Notes: generated by a model not told the origin, from the letters alone. 64,000 bases of DNA from Anaerocolumna sp. AGMB13025 (GCF_029689925.1 NZ_CP121445.1:6072501-6136500); one strand, 5' to 3'. Shown: positions 44,539 through 54,312, numbered from the stretch's first letter. Numbers and translations: made by a program.

Positions 44539-45255
44539 ATGAATACACAGAGAATAATGAAACATTTATCAGAAAATATTGAAGATCATATTAATCTCAT
44601 CAATTTTATAGAAGATTATGAAATCCACGACATAAAGCAATATGGCAATACAATCCTTGTAAAAGGTACCAGCGATAAGAACTGGATCTACATAAGTTCC
44701 TCTTCTATAGAAGAACTGGCTGCGCTTGCAGAAGAACTGACTTATGAGGATACCTGCTTTGCCGCTGTTAAGGACTGGATGCTCCCAGTCATCAGCAGGG
44801 GCAGGGACTGCAAATGGATCTTATCCTCCGTTAAGCTGATCCTGCCGGAGGATAAAAGTGTTGCACTTCCCGTGCATTCCATGACGGAATTAACATTAGA
44901 GGATGCTGTGTTCATATATACAAATTCCGATTATAAAGATTTTATTTCTCTTCCTTATGTTTTGGACCGTTTACAGAAAGGTGTTACTTCCTGCATTCGA
45001 AGGGAGGGCAAGCCGGTTGCCTGGGGAATGACACAGGATGACGGTGCAATCGGTTTCCTTCATGTTTTGCCTGAATACAGAAGAATGGGGCTTGGACAGG
45101 AAGTAACACTGGATTTAATTCGCAAAGTACGCCTAAAAGGCAAATTACCTTTTTTACATATTGAAGAAAAGAATACAAAATCCATGAATCTGGCATTAAA
45201 GCTTGGATTTCAAAAAATGGATTCTGTAAACTGGGTAGAATATCATAAGGGGTAA
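44539..45255 (+). CDS. GNAT-family N-acetyltransferase
   Basis: A 238-residue protein; the C-terminal half carries the GNAT fold with the acetyl-CoA loop YRRMGLGQEVTLDLI and the final strand NLALKLGFQKMDSVNWVEY. The N-terminal half (1-115) is an extra domain seen in GCN5-related proteins of clostridia. AGGAG precedes ATG 44539. The acceptor is unknown. Confidence 0.82.
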   Translation: MNTQRIMKHLSENIEDHINLINFIEDYEIHDIKQYGNTILVKGTSDKNWIYISSSSIEELAALAEELTYEDTCFAAVKDWMLPVISRGRDCKWILSSVKLILPEDKSVALPVHSMTELTLEDAVFIYTNSDYKDFISLPYVLDRLQKGVTSCIRREGKPVAWGMTQDDGAIGFLHVLPEYRRMGLGQEVTLDLIRKVRLKGKLPFLHIEEKNTKSMNLALKLGFQKMDSVNWVEYHKG

Positions 45256-45268
45256 AACCCTTATACTT

Positions 45269-46147
45269 CTAAATAGAATACCAGCGTCCGGACGCCCCGC
45301 AAGGTAAAATCAGATTATTAGAGGATACAGGAAGTCCGACTTCATCTGCCGCAACAATGCCTCCGAATTTGGATTTTATCTCGATTCCCAGCAAATATGC
45401 CAGTACTGCCGGCTGTAAACCGGTGGTATAGGAGTTAATCAGGAAAAATAACGGTTCTTTTGTTAATACCCCTGAGCTTAATTTTACAAAAGGGTGGATA
45501 CTCTCTTCTATCTTCCAGATTTCTCCCTTGGGACCTCTTCCATAAGAGGGCGGATCCATAATAACTGCATCATAAAAGTTCCCTCTGCGGATTTCCCGTT
45601 CCACAAATTTTACGCAGTCATCAACAATGTATCGGATTGGTGCCTCTGAAAGACCGGAAAGTGCAGCATTTTCTTTTGCCCAGGTCACCATTCCCTTGGA
45701 GGCATCCACATGGGTGACACTAGCGCCTGCCTTGGCGGCTGCGATGGTTGCCCCGCCGGTATAGGCAAAGAGGTTTAATACCTTGATTTCACGTTCCGGG
45801 TTTAACTGTTTCTTTCTGCGGATTAAATCACCAAACCACTCCCAGTTAGCCGCCTGCTCCGGAAATAATCCCGTATGCTTAAAGCTAAAGGGCTGAAGGT
45901 TAAAACTTAAATCTTTATATTGTATCTGCCATTGCTTTGGCAGGTCAAAGAATTCCCATTCTCCGCCGCCTTTACTGCTTCTGTGATAATGGGCATTTCT
46001 TTTCTTCCAGCCAGTATGGGTTTTCGGTGTATCCCAAAGAACCTGCGGATCCGGACGAACTAATATATAGTTACCCCAGCGTTCCAATTTTTCTCCTGAA
46101 GAAGTATCTATGACTTCATAATCTTTCCATCCATCTGCAATCCACAT
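45269..46147 (-). CDS. Class I SAM-dependent methyltransferase, RlmI-like
   Basis: A 292-residue methyltransferase with SAM-binding motif VLNLFAYTGGATIAAAKAGA and the catalytic-loop motif DAVIMDPPSYGRG, as in 23S rRNA cytosine methyltransferases of the RlmI/RlmK group, but without a PUA domain. I take ATG 46147 (family start M-W-I-A-D) over the TTG at 46189. It converges with the GNAT gene, 13 bp apart. rRNA is the likely but unproven substrate. Confidence 0.83.
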   Translation of the reverse strand: MWIADGWKDYEVIDTSSGEKLERWGNYILVRPDPQVLWDTPKTHTGWKKRNAHYHRSSKGGGEWEFFDLPKQWQIQYKDLSFNLQPFSFKHTGLFPEQAANWEWFGDLIRRKKQLNPEREIKVLNLFAYTGGATIAAAKAGASVTHVDASKGMVTWAKENAALSGLSEAPIRYIVDDCVKFVEREIRRGNFYDAVIMDPPSYGRGPKGEIWKIEESIHPFVKLSSGVLTKEPLFFLINSYTTGLQPAVLAYLLGIEIKSKFGGIVAADEVGLPVSSNNLILPCGASGRWYSI

Positions 46148-46436
46148 ATTTTTCTCTCTTTCAGTATAAATTTTTATTAACGGTTCCAAGCCTTTGTCTG
46201 ATTGTATCTTTAATAATCTTTCTATATTTGATTTTAGAATATTTGTGTTTTTTTAATCGTTTCTATATATAATGGTCCTTTACTAAAATACTCCGTTTCC
46301 GCATCGTAATATACTTCCAATACTCTATTAAAATATGGAAAATTAAATATAGTAAACATACCTGGTCAAATTAAATACACAGTATTTTATTATAAAGGTA
46401 ATAAACCATTTGTCAACGCAAACCAATATTCCAGCT
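46148..46436. other. AT-rich gap between LacI-type regulator and methyltransferase
   Basis: No gene or strong terminator is visible. Confidence 0.4.
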
Positions 46437-47474
46437 TTATTTCCTCTTAAGTGATGATTCCCGGATTATAGGTTCCGTATTAATAATAACAATTTCTTTG
46501 GGTAATTCCATATTTTCAATACGCCAGATCAATATCTGCACCAGTCTCCTGCCCATTCTCTGGTTGCCGATATGCACCGTGGTTAAAGCAGGGGATAACA
46601 GCTCCACTTCTTCCTTATCATCAAATCCTGTCACCGCAACCTCCTCTGGTATCTTAATGCCTTTTTTCTTAAGCCAGAGCATAGTGTCTTTGGCAATATC
46701 GTCATTCGCACACACAAAGGCTTCCGGCATCTGGGGGAGACTTTCTAGTACCTTAGAAATCTCATCCTGGCGGTAATATTTATGTTCAACATGTTTATTA
46801 ATTATAAACTTATCATCTGCCTGTAACCCGTGTTCAGTCATGGCAGCAAGGTAACCTTCATAACGGTCTTTAATGGTCCTGCAGTAGGTGGTATCACCGA
46901 TAAAACCTATTTGCTTCATACCCTGGGATATCAGTTGTTCTGTTAATAACCTCGTGCTGTTATAGCCTTCAAATAAAATGATATCCCCTAAATCAGAGAT
47001 TTCATGTACATTTCTTGGTCCATCTAAAAATACAACCGGAACATTCTTCTTAATTATTAATTCCAAAAATGATTTACAAAATACACTTAATATAATGATT
47101 CCACTCATTTCTGACTGCATATCCAAAGGGAGGACGTGGTTTTCCTCATCCTCTTCGCTGATAAAGTTAAACTGGAGCTTGCAGTTATTTTTATTCAGTT
47201 CATCGGAAATCCCCATAATAATCCGATTCCAAAAGGTGGACAGCTCCCTTCTTGCAAATACAACTATGGTTTTGGTTTTTTCCAGCCTGTCCTTAATATT
47301 AAAATCATTTAGAACCACCTGAGAAAGCTTGGAATAACCCATTTCATAGGCTTTCTTAATTACCACATACCTTGTCTCATAAGCAACCGTTTCGCTGTTA
47401 TTCAATGCTTTAGCAACCGTATTGCGGGACAGGTTAAGTTCCTTCGCTACGTCTTGTATTGTTATCTTTTTCAC
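46437..47474 (-). CDS. LacI-family transcriptional regulator
   Basis: A 345-residue regulator: HTH ITIQDVAKELNLSRNTVAKALNNSETVAYETR at 2-35, then a periplasmic-binding-protein-like effector domain (IIVFARRELSTFWNRIIMGI, DDIAKDTMLWLKKKGIKIPEEVAVTGFDD). GTG 47474 lies 8 nt after GAGG; the GTG at 47483 is part of the ribosome site. No sugar genes adjoin, so the target is unknown. A 38-40 bp tandem array starts about 100 bp upstream. Confidence 0.9.
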   Translation of the reverse strand: MKKITIQDVAKELNLSRNTVAKALNNSETVAYETRYVVIKKAYEMGYSKLSQVVLNDFNIKDRLEKTKTIVVFARRELSTFWNRIIMGISDELNKNNCKLQFNFISEEDEENHVLPLDMQSEMSGIIILSVFCKSFLELIIKKNVPVVFLDGPRNVHEISDLGDIILFEGYNSTRLLTEQLISQGMKQIGFIGDTTYCRTIKDRYEGYLAAMTEHGLQADDKFIINKHVEHKYYRQDEISKVLESLPQMPEAFVCANDDIAKDTMLWLKKKGIKIPEEVAVTGFDDKEEVELLSPALTTVHIGNQRMGRRLVQILIWRIENMELPKEIVIINTEPIIRESSLKRK

Positions 47475-47573
47475 TTGCTTCACCTCAATCTTATTCTAAG
47501 TAATGGCTGGTTACCTTCTCCATTCTGATATAACCATTTAACCGGTTTATGAGCATGCTCTCTTGTACCCTTG

Positions 47574-47767
47574 TAAAAAGCACCGACTTTTGCACGAAAC
47601 TATACACAACGTAAAAAGCGCTGATTTTTGCACAAAAAATATACACAATATAAAAAGCACTGATTCTTGCTCAAAAATACAGACAATATAAAAAGCACTG
47701 ATTTTTGCACGAAAATTACACACAATATAAAAAGCACCGATTTTTGCGCAAAAAATACAGACAACTG
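47574..47767. repeat. 38-40 bp tandem repeat array
   Basis: Five contiguous units begin at 47574, 47612, 47651, 47689 and 47728, each opening with TAAAAAGCACTGATTTTTGC and closing with an AAATACACACAATA-like part. Lengths vary from 38 to 40 bp. The array is upstream of the LacI-type gene and has no spacers. Confidence 0.92.
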
Positions 47768-47881
47768 TAAAGGTATATAACATAATTTAATACATAATAA
47801 ATTTACAACAGGCATCTGGGGATGTCAATTGCATTTTCCCCTTCTTTTTTATTCTTACCTAATTCATAAATATGAAATAAA

Positions 47882-47975
47882 TGATTTGAGAGTCAAAAGC
47901 CTAATTTAGGTTGTAAAATGAATAAGCCAGTATATATATTCATTAATTAAGTTGAGGCTTTTGACTCTCAAATCA
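47882..47975. mobile_element. MITE-like element with 21-bp perfect terminal inverted repeats
   Basis: 47882-47902 (TGATTTGAGAGTCAAAAGCC plus T) and 47955-47975 are perfect reverse complements, separated by 52 AT-rich bases. ATAAA occurs immediately outside both ends (47877-47881, 47976-47980) as a possible target duplication. It has no coding capacity. A large regulatory hairpin is the alternative. Confidence 0.55.
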
Positions 47976-48258
47976 ATAAATATATATTTATAAATTATTT
48001 TTACATACAGTTCTCGTCCGTATGGGGGCTGTGTTTTTGTAATTGCAGTAACCCAGGAAGTCAAAAAAAGCTTGGAGAAAGGTGTGTAAGCAATCAAGTT
48101 TTAATCTGTTCATCATTATTTTAACCGTTTTTTAACTTGACGTTACCACAAAAAAAATATAAACTGAAAGAGCAGACAATACATGGAAATAACATAGAAA
48201 CTTAAGATATCTGCTAAAAGCAGACGTCTTAGCCAATAACAGTTGGAGGGATTGTACA

Positions 48259-48933
48259 ATGGGAATTTTAACAAGATTTAAAGACATTATGTCAAGCAAC
48301 ATTAATGCATTACTGGACAAAGCAGAAGATCCAGAAAAAATGATCGATCAGTGTTTAAGAAATCTTAATAGTGATTTGGGTAAAGTAAAATCTGAAACCG
48401 CTACCATTATGGCAGAAGAACAGCGTGCAAAAAGGGTTCTTGATGAATGCAGTGAAGAAGTTGCTAAAATGCAGACTTATGCAATAAAAGCACTTGAAGC
48501 AAATAATGAAGAGGATGCTAAGAAATTCCTGGAACAAAAAGCAACCTTAACCAATAAATTAGCCGGCTTACAGGAAGCTTACGATTTATCTCATGCCAAT
48601 GCGCTTCATATGAGAGAGATGCATGATAAATTAGTTGGCGATATTAACGAACTGGAATCCCGTAGAGAAATGATAAAAGGTAAGTTATCCGTTGCCAAAG
48701 CCCAGGAACGCATTAACAAGATGACTTCTTCTTTTGCAAGTGCCAATGATTCTTTAGCAAGCTTCAGCAAATATGAAGAAATGGCTGATAAAGCCATTGA
48801 CAAGGCAAATGCCATGGCTGAATTAAACCGCTCTACCTCAGATAATTCCATTGATGACCTTACAAAGAAATATGCTTCCGATTCCGATGTAGATGCAGAA
48901 CTGGCAGCACTCAAAGCAAGCTTAAATAAATAA
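48259..48933 (+). CDS. pspA: PspA/IM30-family membrane-stress protein
   Basis: A 224-residue coiled-coil protein (MGILTRFKDIMSSNINALLDKAEDPEKMIDQCLRNL is the family N-terminus in parts). PspA binds damaged or stressed membrane from the cytoplasm and assembles into rods or rings. It opens the operon pspA-ydjG-ydjH-ydjI known from Bacillus subtilis. GGAGGG precedes the ATG. TTGACG with TATAAA 15 bp away (48137-48163) is a weak promoter candidate; no sigma-W type promoter was recognised. Confidence 0.93.
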   Translation: MGILTRFKDIMSSNINALLDKAEDPEKMIDQCLRNLNSDLGKVKSETATIMAEEQRAKRVLDECSEEVAKMQTYAIKALEANNEEDAKKFLEQKATLTNKLAGLQEAYDLSHANALHMREMHDKLVGDINELESRREMIKGKLSVAKAQERINKMTSSFASANDSLASFSKYEEMADKAIDKANAMAELNRSTSDNSIDDLTKKYASDSDVDAELAALKASLNK

Positions 48934-48983
48934 AGAAGAATCAGCCTTATAAATTCGAGATCAAATTATAACAATAGGAAAAT

Positions 48984-49012
48984 GGCGGCAGGGAACTTAA
49001 GCCGCTGTTTTT
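48984..49012 (+). terminator. Weak terminator or attenuator between pspA and ydjG
   Basis: GCGGC (48985-48989) pairs with GCCGC (49001-49005), followed by TGTTTTTC. A five-pair stem should end only part of the transcripts, giving more pspA than ydjGHI message. Confidence 0.5.
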
Positions 49013-49051
49013 CGCGCTAAGGTATCACTATAGCAGAAAGAGGTAAGGTTT

Positions 49052-50158
49052 ATGGTAGTACAATATAAATGTCCAAATTGCGGAGCCGACATGGCATATG
49101 ACAGTACCTCCGGTATGCTCCATTGCGATAGCTGCGGAAGAAATGACTCCATTGAATCCTTCCAAAAAGCCGGTTCAGGTACGGATTCAAAAACAGAAAC
49201 CGGTACGGACAGTTTTCACTCCCACGAAGAACACCACAAAGAGAAGGACAGGGATTTCCATTCCTATGACGAAAATGAAACAGCAGAATACCACTGCAAG
49301 AATTGCGGTGCTGTATTAATTACCGATAAAAATACAACTGCAACTACCTGCAGCTTCTGTGGTGCCGGAGTTGTCCTTGCGGACCGGTTAAGCGGCAGCA
49401 TGAAGCCTGCTAAAGTAATTCCATTTACAATCAATAAACAGCAGGCACAGGAAGCTTTTAAAAAATGGTGCAAAAAAGGTCTCTTGACTCCAAAAGGTTT
49501 TATGACCGCCAACCGTATCAAAAGTATTAGCGGATTATATGTACCTTTCTGGCTTTATGACTTAAATGGTCAGGGGGAAGCAGATGCCACCTGTACCAGG
49601 GTCCGGACGTATCCCCAGGGAGATTATATCTATACCGAAACCAGTTATTATCATGTCTACCGGCAGGTCAATTTAAATTACTTAAAGGTTCCTGCTGATG
49701 CCTCTGAAAAAATGAATGATGAGTTAATGGATAAATTAGAGCCTTATCATTATAACGATTTAAAAGACTTTAATATGCCTTATTTGGCAGGATATCTGGC
49801 AGAAAAGTATAATTATGACGATAAAACCTTATTTTCCAGGGTTGAAGACCGGGTAACGGATTTTGTAGACACCTATATTAAATCTACGATTGGCGGCTAC
49901 ACCACAACATCTTATAACCAGAAAAATATCCGGGTAAAGGAACAGCAGGCGGATTATGTACTTCTTCCCGTCTGGATGGTCTGCTACGATTATAAACAAT
50001 CAGAACACACCTTTGCCATGAACGGTCAGACTGGTAAAATCGTAGGTAAACCTCCCCTTAGTGTCGGTAAAATGGCTGCCTGGTTTACCGGAATCAGCGC
50101 CGGTGTCTTTGCAGTATTAAAAATCATTGCAGTACTGACAGGAGGACCGATATTATGA
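49052..50158 (+). CDS. ydjG: Zinc-ribbon membrane protein, YdjG-like
   Basis: A 368-residue protein with two N-terminal zinc ribbons (CPNCGADMAYDSTSGMLHCDSCG at 7-29 in parts; CKNCGAVLITDKNTTATTCSFCG at about 84-106), a linker rich in His and Glu between them, a mixed domain, and one C-terminal membrane helix (about 343-363). It overlaps ydjH by 4 nt. Role in the PspA system is not established. Confidence 0.87.
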   Translation: MVVQYKCPNCGADMAYDSTSGMLHCDSCGRNDSIESFQKAGSGTDSKTETGTDSFHSHEEHHKEKDRDFHSYDENETAEYHCKNCGAVLITDKNTTATTCSFCGAGVVLADRLSGSMKPAKVIPFTINKQQAQEAFKKWCKKGLLTPKGFMTANRIKSISGLYVPFWLYDLNGQGEADATCTRVRTYPQGDYIYTETSYYHVYRQVNLNYLKVPADASEKMNDELMDKLEPYHYNDLKDFNMPYLAGYLAEKYNYDDKTLFSRVEDRVTDFVDTYIKSTIGGYTTTSYNQKNIRVKEQQADYVLLPVWMVCYDYKQSEHTFAMNGQTGKIVGKPPLSVGKMAAWFTGISAGVFAVLKIIAVLTGGPIL

Positions 50159-51111
50159 TGCAGACAGGCAGAATTAATAAATATTACAGACTTTTTATAC
50201 TTCTTATCCTATCCGTACTTTTAGGTGGCACTGCTTTGGCTCCCCTTAAAGCCCTGGCAGCCCCGGAGGATCAGAAGGTCTATGACAATTATGGGCTGTT
50301 TAGTTCGGAAGAAGTAGCAGACTTAGAAGATATCTGCTCCAAATATGGTGATGAAGGAAAAATAGATATTGTTATGATAACCGATGATTTTTCTGATAAA
50401 TCACGCCAAGAGTATCTGGAAGATTTCTATGATGAGCATGGTTTTGGTTTTGATAAGGAATTTGGCGATACCGCAATGATTTTAATTAATATGAACCAGG
50501 ACGACCGGGGTGTTGAAATCCAGGGGTACGGAAATGCCGAATATTATCTGAATAATGACCGTATTGAACATATGCTGGATGATGTTGTGGCTCTGCTTAA
50601 AGACGGCAGCTATTATGATGCCATGGATGAGTTTGCCAAACAGGCTGCTTATTACATGAATCAGGATAAGGGTGTTAATACTTCCCCTGCTACAGGGGCT
50701 GATGATTCCGGCGAATCTGGTTATACCGGTCCGGGTAATAATTATGGTGGGTCTGGTTCCAATAATTACGGGGAATCCGGTTACGCCGGTCCCAGTGATT
50801 ATTATGGAGAAAAAGATGATAATATTTTCTATAATACCTTTTTTCAAGTAGCAATTGCTGTTATAATAGGAGCAGTAGCCGTAGGTATTATGGCAGCAAA
50901 CTCCGGAGGAAGGGTTACCGTTTCTAACCGGACTTATCTGGATGAGGGGCATTCGGGAATCGTTGCCACCCGTGATGATTATATCAGGACCACCACAACC
51001 AGGGTTAAAAAACCTACCAATGATAATAACAACGGAGGCGGCAGAAGCAGTGGCGGCGGCGGAATCTCAAGCGGCGGTCACTCCCACAGCGGCGGCGGCA
51101 GAAGCTTTTAA
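50155..51111 (+). CDS. ydjH: TPM-domain membrane protein, YdjH/YgcG-like
   Basis: A 318-residue protein: signal or anchor helix (about 11-33), a TPM domain (about 40-165; VYDNYGLFSSEEVADLEDIC, GDTAMILINMNQDDRGVEIQGYG), a low-complexity Gly/Asn/Tyr repeat (GYTGPGNNYGGSGSNNYG, about 190-218), a membrane helix (228-248) and a Gly/Ser tail ending GGGRSF. TPM domains are found in stress and photosystem-repair proteins. It lies between the zinc-ribbon and SPFH genes. Confidence 0.88.
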   Translation: MMQTGRINKYYRLFILLILSVLLGGTALAPLKALAAPEDQKVYDNYGLFSSEEVADLEDICSKYGDEGKIDIVMITDDFSDKSRQEYLEDFYDEHGFGFDKEFGDTAMILINMNQDDRGVEIQGYGNAEYYLNNDRIEHMLDDVVALLKDGSYYDAMDEFAKQAAYYMNQDKGVNTSPATGADDSGESGYTGPGNNYGGSGSNNYGESGYAGPSDYYGEKDDNIFYNTFFQVAIAVIIGAVAVGIMAANSGGRVTVSNRTYLDEGHSGIVATRDDYIRTTTTRVKKPTNDNNNGGGRSSGGGGISSGGHSHSGGGRSF

Positions 51112-51152
51112 ATTTTGGCACCTTATGTTTTATAGAAAGGAAGTAGGAAACG

Positions 51153-52148
51153 ATGGGATTTTTTACAGGACAATTATCCAATGTAATTGAATGGGAAGAG
51201 TTTAGGGAAGATATGATCTTCTATAAATGGCATAACTCAGAAATTAAAAAAGGCAGTAAATTAATTATACGTCCGGGTCAGGATGCTGTATTTTTATTTA
51301 ACGGTAAAATAGAGGGAATCTTTAAAGATGACGGAGATTATGATATTGAATCCGACATTATACCTTTCCTTTCTACCTTAAAAGGGTTTCGTTTTGGGTT
51401 TAACAGCGGTATGCGGGCGGAAGTATTATTTATTAATACCAAAGAATTCACGGTAAAATGGGGCACCAGGAGCGCAATTAATATTCCTACCCCACAGCTG
51501 CCGGGAGGTCTTCCAATCCGGGCAAATGGTACCTTTAATTTCAGAGTAAATGATTATATTAAATTAATAGATAAAATAGCAGGTGTAAAAGACAGCTATC
51601 TGGTTGAAGATGTAAAGCTTCGTATTTCTTCCCTGTTAGATCAATTATTAATGAAGTGGATTGTTAAGGAAGGCAAGGATATGTTTAACCTCCAGGCCAA
51701 TTCTTTTGATATCAGCACCGGCATAAAGACCGATTTGGATATGCAGCTATTTGATACAGGTCTTACCATTGCCGGCTTTAACATAATGAGCTTTACCTAT
51801 CCGGAGGAAATCCAGGAGATGATTACCAGAAGCGCTTCCACCAGTATGATTGGCGATCTCGGCAAATACCAGCAGGTTATTATGACAGACGGTATATCAA
51901 AAGGCCGGGTAAACAGCGGCGGCTTTGCTTCTGATATGACAGGCATGATGATGGGTATGAATATTGCCAATCAGATGATGCAGAATATGAACCAGAGTAT
52001 GGATCAGAATGCGAAACAACCTAATACTTCCGGTCAACCCGGTAACCAATTTGTAAGCAATGGTACAAAACCTAATTTCTGTCCAAACTGCGGTCAGAAA
52101 ACCGGAGATGCCAATTTCTGTCCGAACTGCGGTCAGAAATTAGTATAA
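51153..52148 (+). CDS. ydjI: SPFH-domain protein with C-terminal zinc ribbons, YdjI-like
   Basis: A 331-residue protein with an SPFH/band-7 region (about 1-220; virion-core-like family), a Met/Gln/Asn-rich segment (265-295) and two C-terminal CPNCGQK zinc-ribbon halves (FCPNCGQKTGDANFCPNCGQK). In Bacillus YdjI anchors PspA to the membrane together with YdjG and YdjH. GGAAGTAGG precedes the ATG. Confidence 0.88.
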   Translation: MGFFTGQLSNVIEWEEFREDMIFYKWHNSEIKKGSKLIIRPGQDAVFLFNGKIEGIFKDDGDYDIESDIIPFLSTLKGFRFGFNSGMRAEVLFINTKEFTVKWGTRSAINIPTPQLPGGLPIRANGTFNFRVNDYIKLIDKIAGVKDSYLVEDVKLRISSLLDQLLMKWIVKEGKDMFNLQANSFDISTGIKTDLDMQLFDTGLTIAGFNIMSFTYPEEIQEMITRSASTSMIGDLGKYQQVIMTDGISKGRVNSGGFASDMTGMMMGMNIANQMMQNMNQSMDQNAKQPNTSGQPGNQFVSNGTKPNFCPNCGQKTGDANFCPNCGQKLV

Positions 52149-52181
52149 GCTGAATAACTTTTGAATCGTTTTATTTAAAGA

Positions 52182-52243
52182 ATGCCCAATCAAACTGTAA
52201 TTGCAGGATATATGTTTCCTTCAATTATTGAATGATTGGGCAT
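52182..52243. terminator. Bidirectional terminator between ydjI and phosphoglucomutase
   Basis: ATGCCCAATCA (52182-52192) pairs with TGATTGGGCAT (52233-52243), and an inner stem with AATTG and AGGA against TCCT and CAATT closes most of the 40-nt loop. Short T-rich runs lie on both sides. Confidence 0.7.
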
Positions 52244-52272
52244 ATTTAATAACTTTATTCAGTCTTAATTAT

Positions 52273-53988
52273 TTATTGTACTTTAAAGACCGGATCCTGA
52301 ACCAATTTATTCAGCTTATCCTGTGCGTCTTCCAGATTTGAACCTTTTACACCAAAGTAAAATTTAATCTTAGGTTCTGTTCCAGAGGGTCTGACTGCAC
52401 ACCAGGCATCTTCTTCCAGTTCAAAATATAATACGTCAGAGTTTGGCAATCCGGTTTTTGTCACTGTTCCAGTAGACAGATCGGTTATGGTATCTGCTTC
52501 ATAATCCCTGAATTTTAGCACCTTGTAACCACCGGCTGCAACTGGAGGATTCTTTCGGTAATTGCCCATAATCTCTTTGATTTTCTGCATTCCTTCAATA
52601 CCTTTTAGGGTAACAGATACTAAATCTTCTTTAAAATATCCGTATTTTTCAAACAGGTGGTTCATCTGCTGATACAGTGTAATACCCTTTTGCTTATAAT
52701 AAGCTGCTGCTTCGCATAAAGCCATAACTGCCACAACCGCATCTTTATCTCTGGAATGAGTTCCGATTAAACAGCCATAACTTTCTTCAAAGCCAAAAAC
52801 ATATTCATGAGAACCGGTTTCTTTATATAATTTAATCTGTTCACCAATGTATTTAAAGCCGGTTAAAACTTCAATCAGATCCGCACCATAGTATTTTGCA
52901 ATCTGGTCTGACATATTTCCAGTTACTATTGTCTTAACTAATGCTGCATTAGATGGTAAGGTATGGTGTTCTGCTTTCTGGGAAAATACATACTCTGCTA
53001 TTAAGGAACCGGACATATTACCGGTCAATAATACAAATTCGCCCTGCTCGTTACGTACCTGCACTCCAAGTCTGTCTGCATCCGGGTCTGTAGCCATAAT
53101 TAAATCTGCACCCACTTCATCTGCCAGTTTTTTCGCAAGAGTGAATACTTTCGGGTCTTCGGGATTGGGGTAACCAACTGTTGTAAAGTTAGAATCCGGC
53201 ATCTCCTGTTCTGGAACTACATATACATTAGTAAAGCCCAGCTCTTTTAAAATACGTCTGACCGGAAGATTACCGGTTCCGTTAAGAGGAGTGTAGACAA
53301 TTTTCATATCTTTGCAGCTATCGGCAACAGGATTTACTACCAGTTTTTTAAGTTCTGCTATATATTTATCATCAATTTCACTTCCGATTACATTATATAA
53401 GCCTTTTCCTTCAGCGGTTTCCTTGTCCATTGTTTTTACTGACGCATAGTCGGTAATGGTATTTACTTCTGTTATAATCTCCTCATCCTTGGGATAAGTA
53501 ATCTGGGCACCATCTTCCCAGTATACCTTATAACCATTGTATTCTGCCGGATTATGGCTGGCAGTAATTACGATACCGGCAATACAGCCTAATTCCCTTA
53601 CCGTAAAGGATAATTCCGGAGTGGGTCTTAAGGCTTCAAATACATAGGATTTAATACCATTGGCATTTAAGCAAAGAGCTGCATCAGAAGCAAATTCCGG
53701 AGACATTCTTCTGGAATCATATGCAATAGCAACCCCTTTCGCGGCACCGCCCTGCTTAATAATGTAATTAGCCAGACCCTGGGTTGCTTTTCTTACCGTA
53801 TATAAATTCATTCGGTTACTTCCGGCACCTAATACGCCGCGAAGACCTCCTGTTCCAAATTCCAAATCTTTATAAAAACGATCCTTAATTTCTACATCAT
53901 TATCTGATAAATCCTTTAATTCCTGTCTGGTTGCTGCGTCAAAATACTCATCTGTTGTCCATTGTTTATATTTCTCTAAATAATCCAA
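52273..53988 (-). CDS. pgcA: Phosphoglucomutase/phosphomannomutase (PgcA type)
   Basis: A 571-residue alpha-D-phosphohexomutase interconverting glucose-1- and glucose-6-phosphate. The phosphoserine loop ITASHNPAEYNGYK (S144), metal loop ATDPDADRLG, sugar loop GFEESYGCLIG and phosphate loop RPSGTEPKIKFY are intact. I choose TTG 53988, 8 nt after AAAGGAG; the TTG at 54006 lies inside that site. It stands alone, with a terminator downstream. Confidence 0.93.
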   Translation of the reverse strand: MDYLEKYKQWTTDEYFDAATRQELKDLSDNDVEIKDRFYKDLEFGTGGLRGVLGAGSNRMNLYTVRKATQGLANYIIKQGGAAKGVAIAYDSRRMSPEFASDAALCLNANGIKSYVFEALRPTPELSFTVRELGCIAGIVITASHNPAEYNGYKVYWEDGAQITYPKDEEIITEVNTITDYASVKTMDKETAEGKGLYNVIGSEIDDKYIAELKKLVVNPVADSCKDMKIVYTPLNGTGNLPVRRILKELGFTNVYVVPEQEMPDSNFTTVGYPNPEDPKVFTLAKKLADEVGADLIMATDPDADRLGVQVRNEQGEFVLLTGNMSGSLIAEYVFSQKAEHHTLPSNAALVKTIVTGNMSDQIAKYYGADLIEVLTGFKYIGEQIKLYKETGSHEYVFGFEESYGCLIGTHSRDKDAVVAVMALCEAAAYYKQKGITLYQQMNHLFEKYGYFKEDLVSVTLKGIEGMQKIKEIMGNYRKNPPVAAGGYKVLKFRDYEADTITDLSTGTVTKTGLPNSDVLYFELEEDAWCAVRPSGTEPKIKFYFGVKGSNLEDAQDKLNKLVQDPVFKVQ

Positions 53989-54283
53989 AATCTTATCTCC
54001 TTTCAATCTGTCTTATTATTATACATTTTACTGAATTTCATCATATCTTGCAATGCATTTTTTAAACTATTATGAAAATACCTATTATATTCGGAATAAT
54101 CAACGACTCTATTTGCCTGTCAGCACCTGCTTAACAATCCGTTAGTCTTAGTCTTAGGGAAATATATCGTTCTATAGGTTGTTAACAATGTATTTCTGAT
54201 TGATTTAAATTATCTTACGTTCCTGTTATACAAATAATATAAATTTTCATTGCACTTTTGAGGTTTTATGAATTAGAAAAATC

Positions 54284-54312
54284 TTGTAAATCATGAAAGT
54301 TCTGATTATAAT
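54284..54312 (+). promoter_or_regulatory. Sigma-A promoter of the yjdF riboswitch-yjdF-lysE unit
   Basis: TTGTAA (54284-54289), 17 bp, TATAAT (54307-54312), about 20 bp before the conserved RNA. The 270 bp left of it (54007-54283) hold nothing recognisable. Confidence 0.8.

Noticed and set aside
47547..47815. Overlapping minus-strand frames rich in Cys and Phe
   Set aside because: Both are translations of the 38-40 bp array in different frames.
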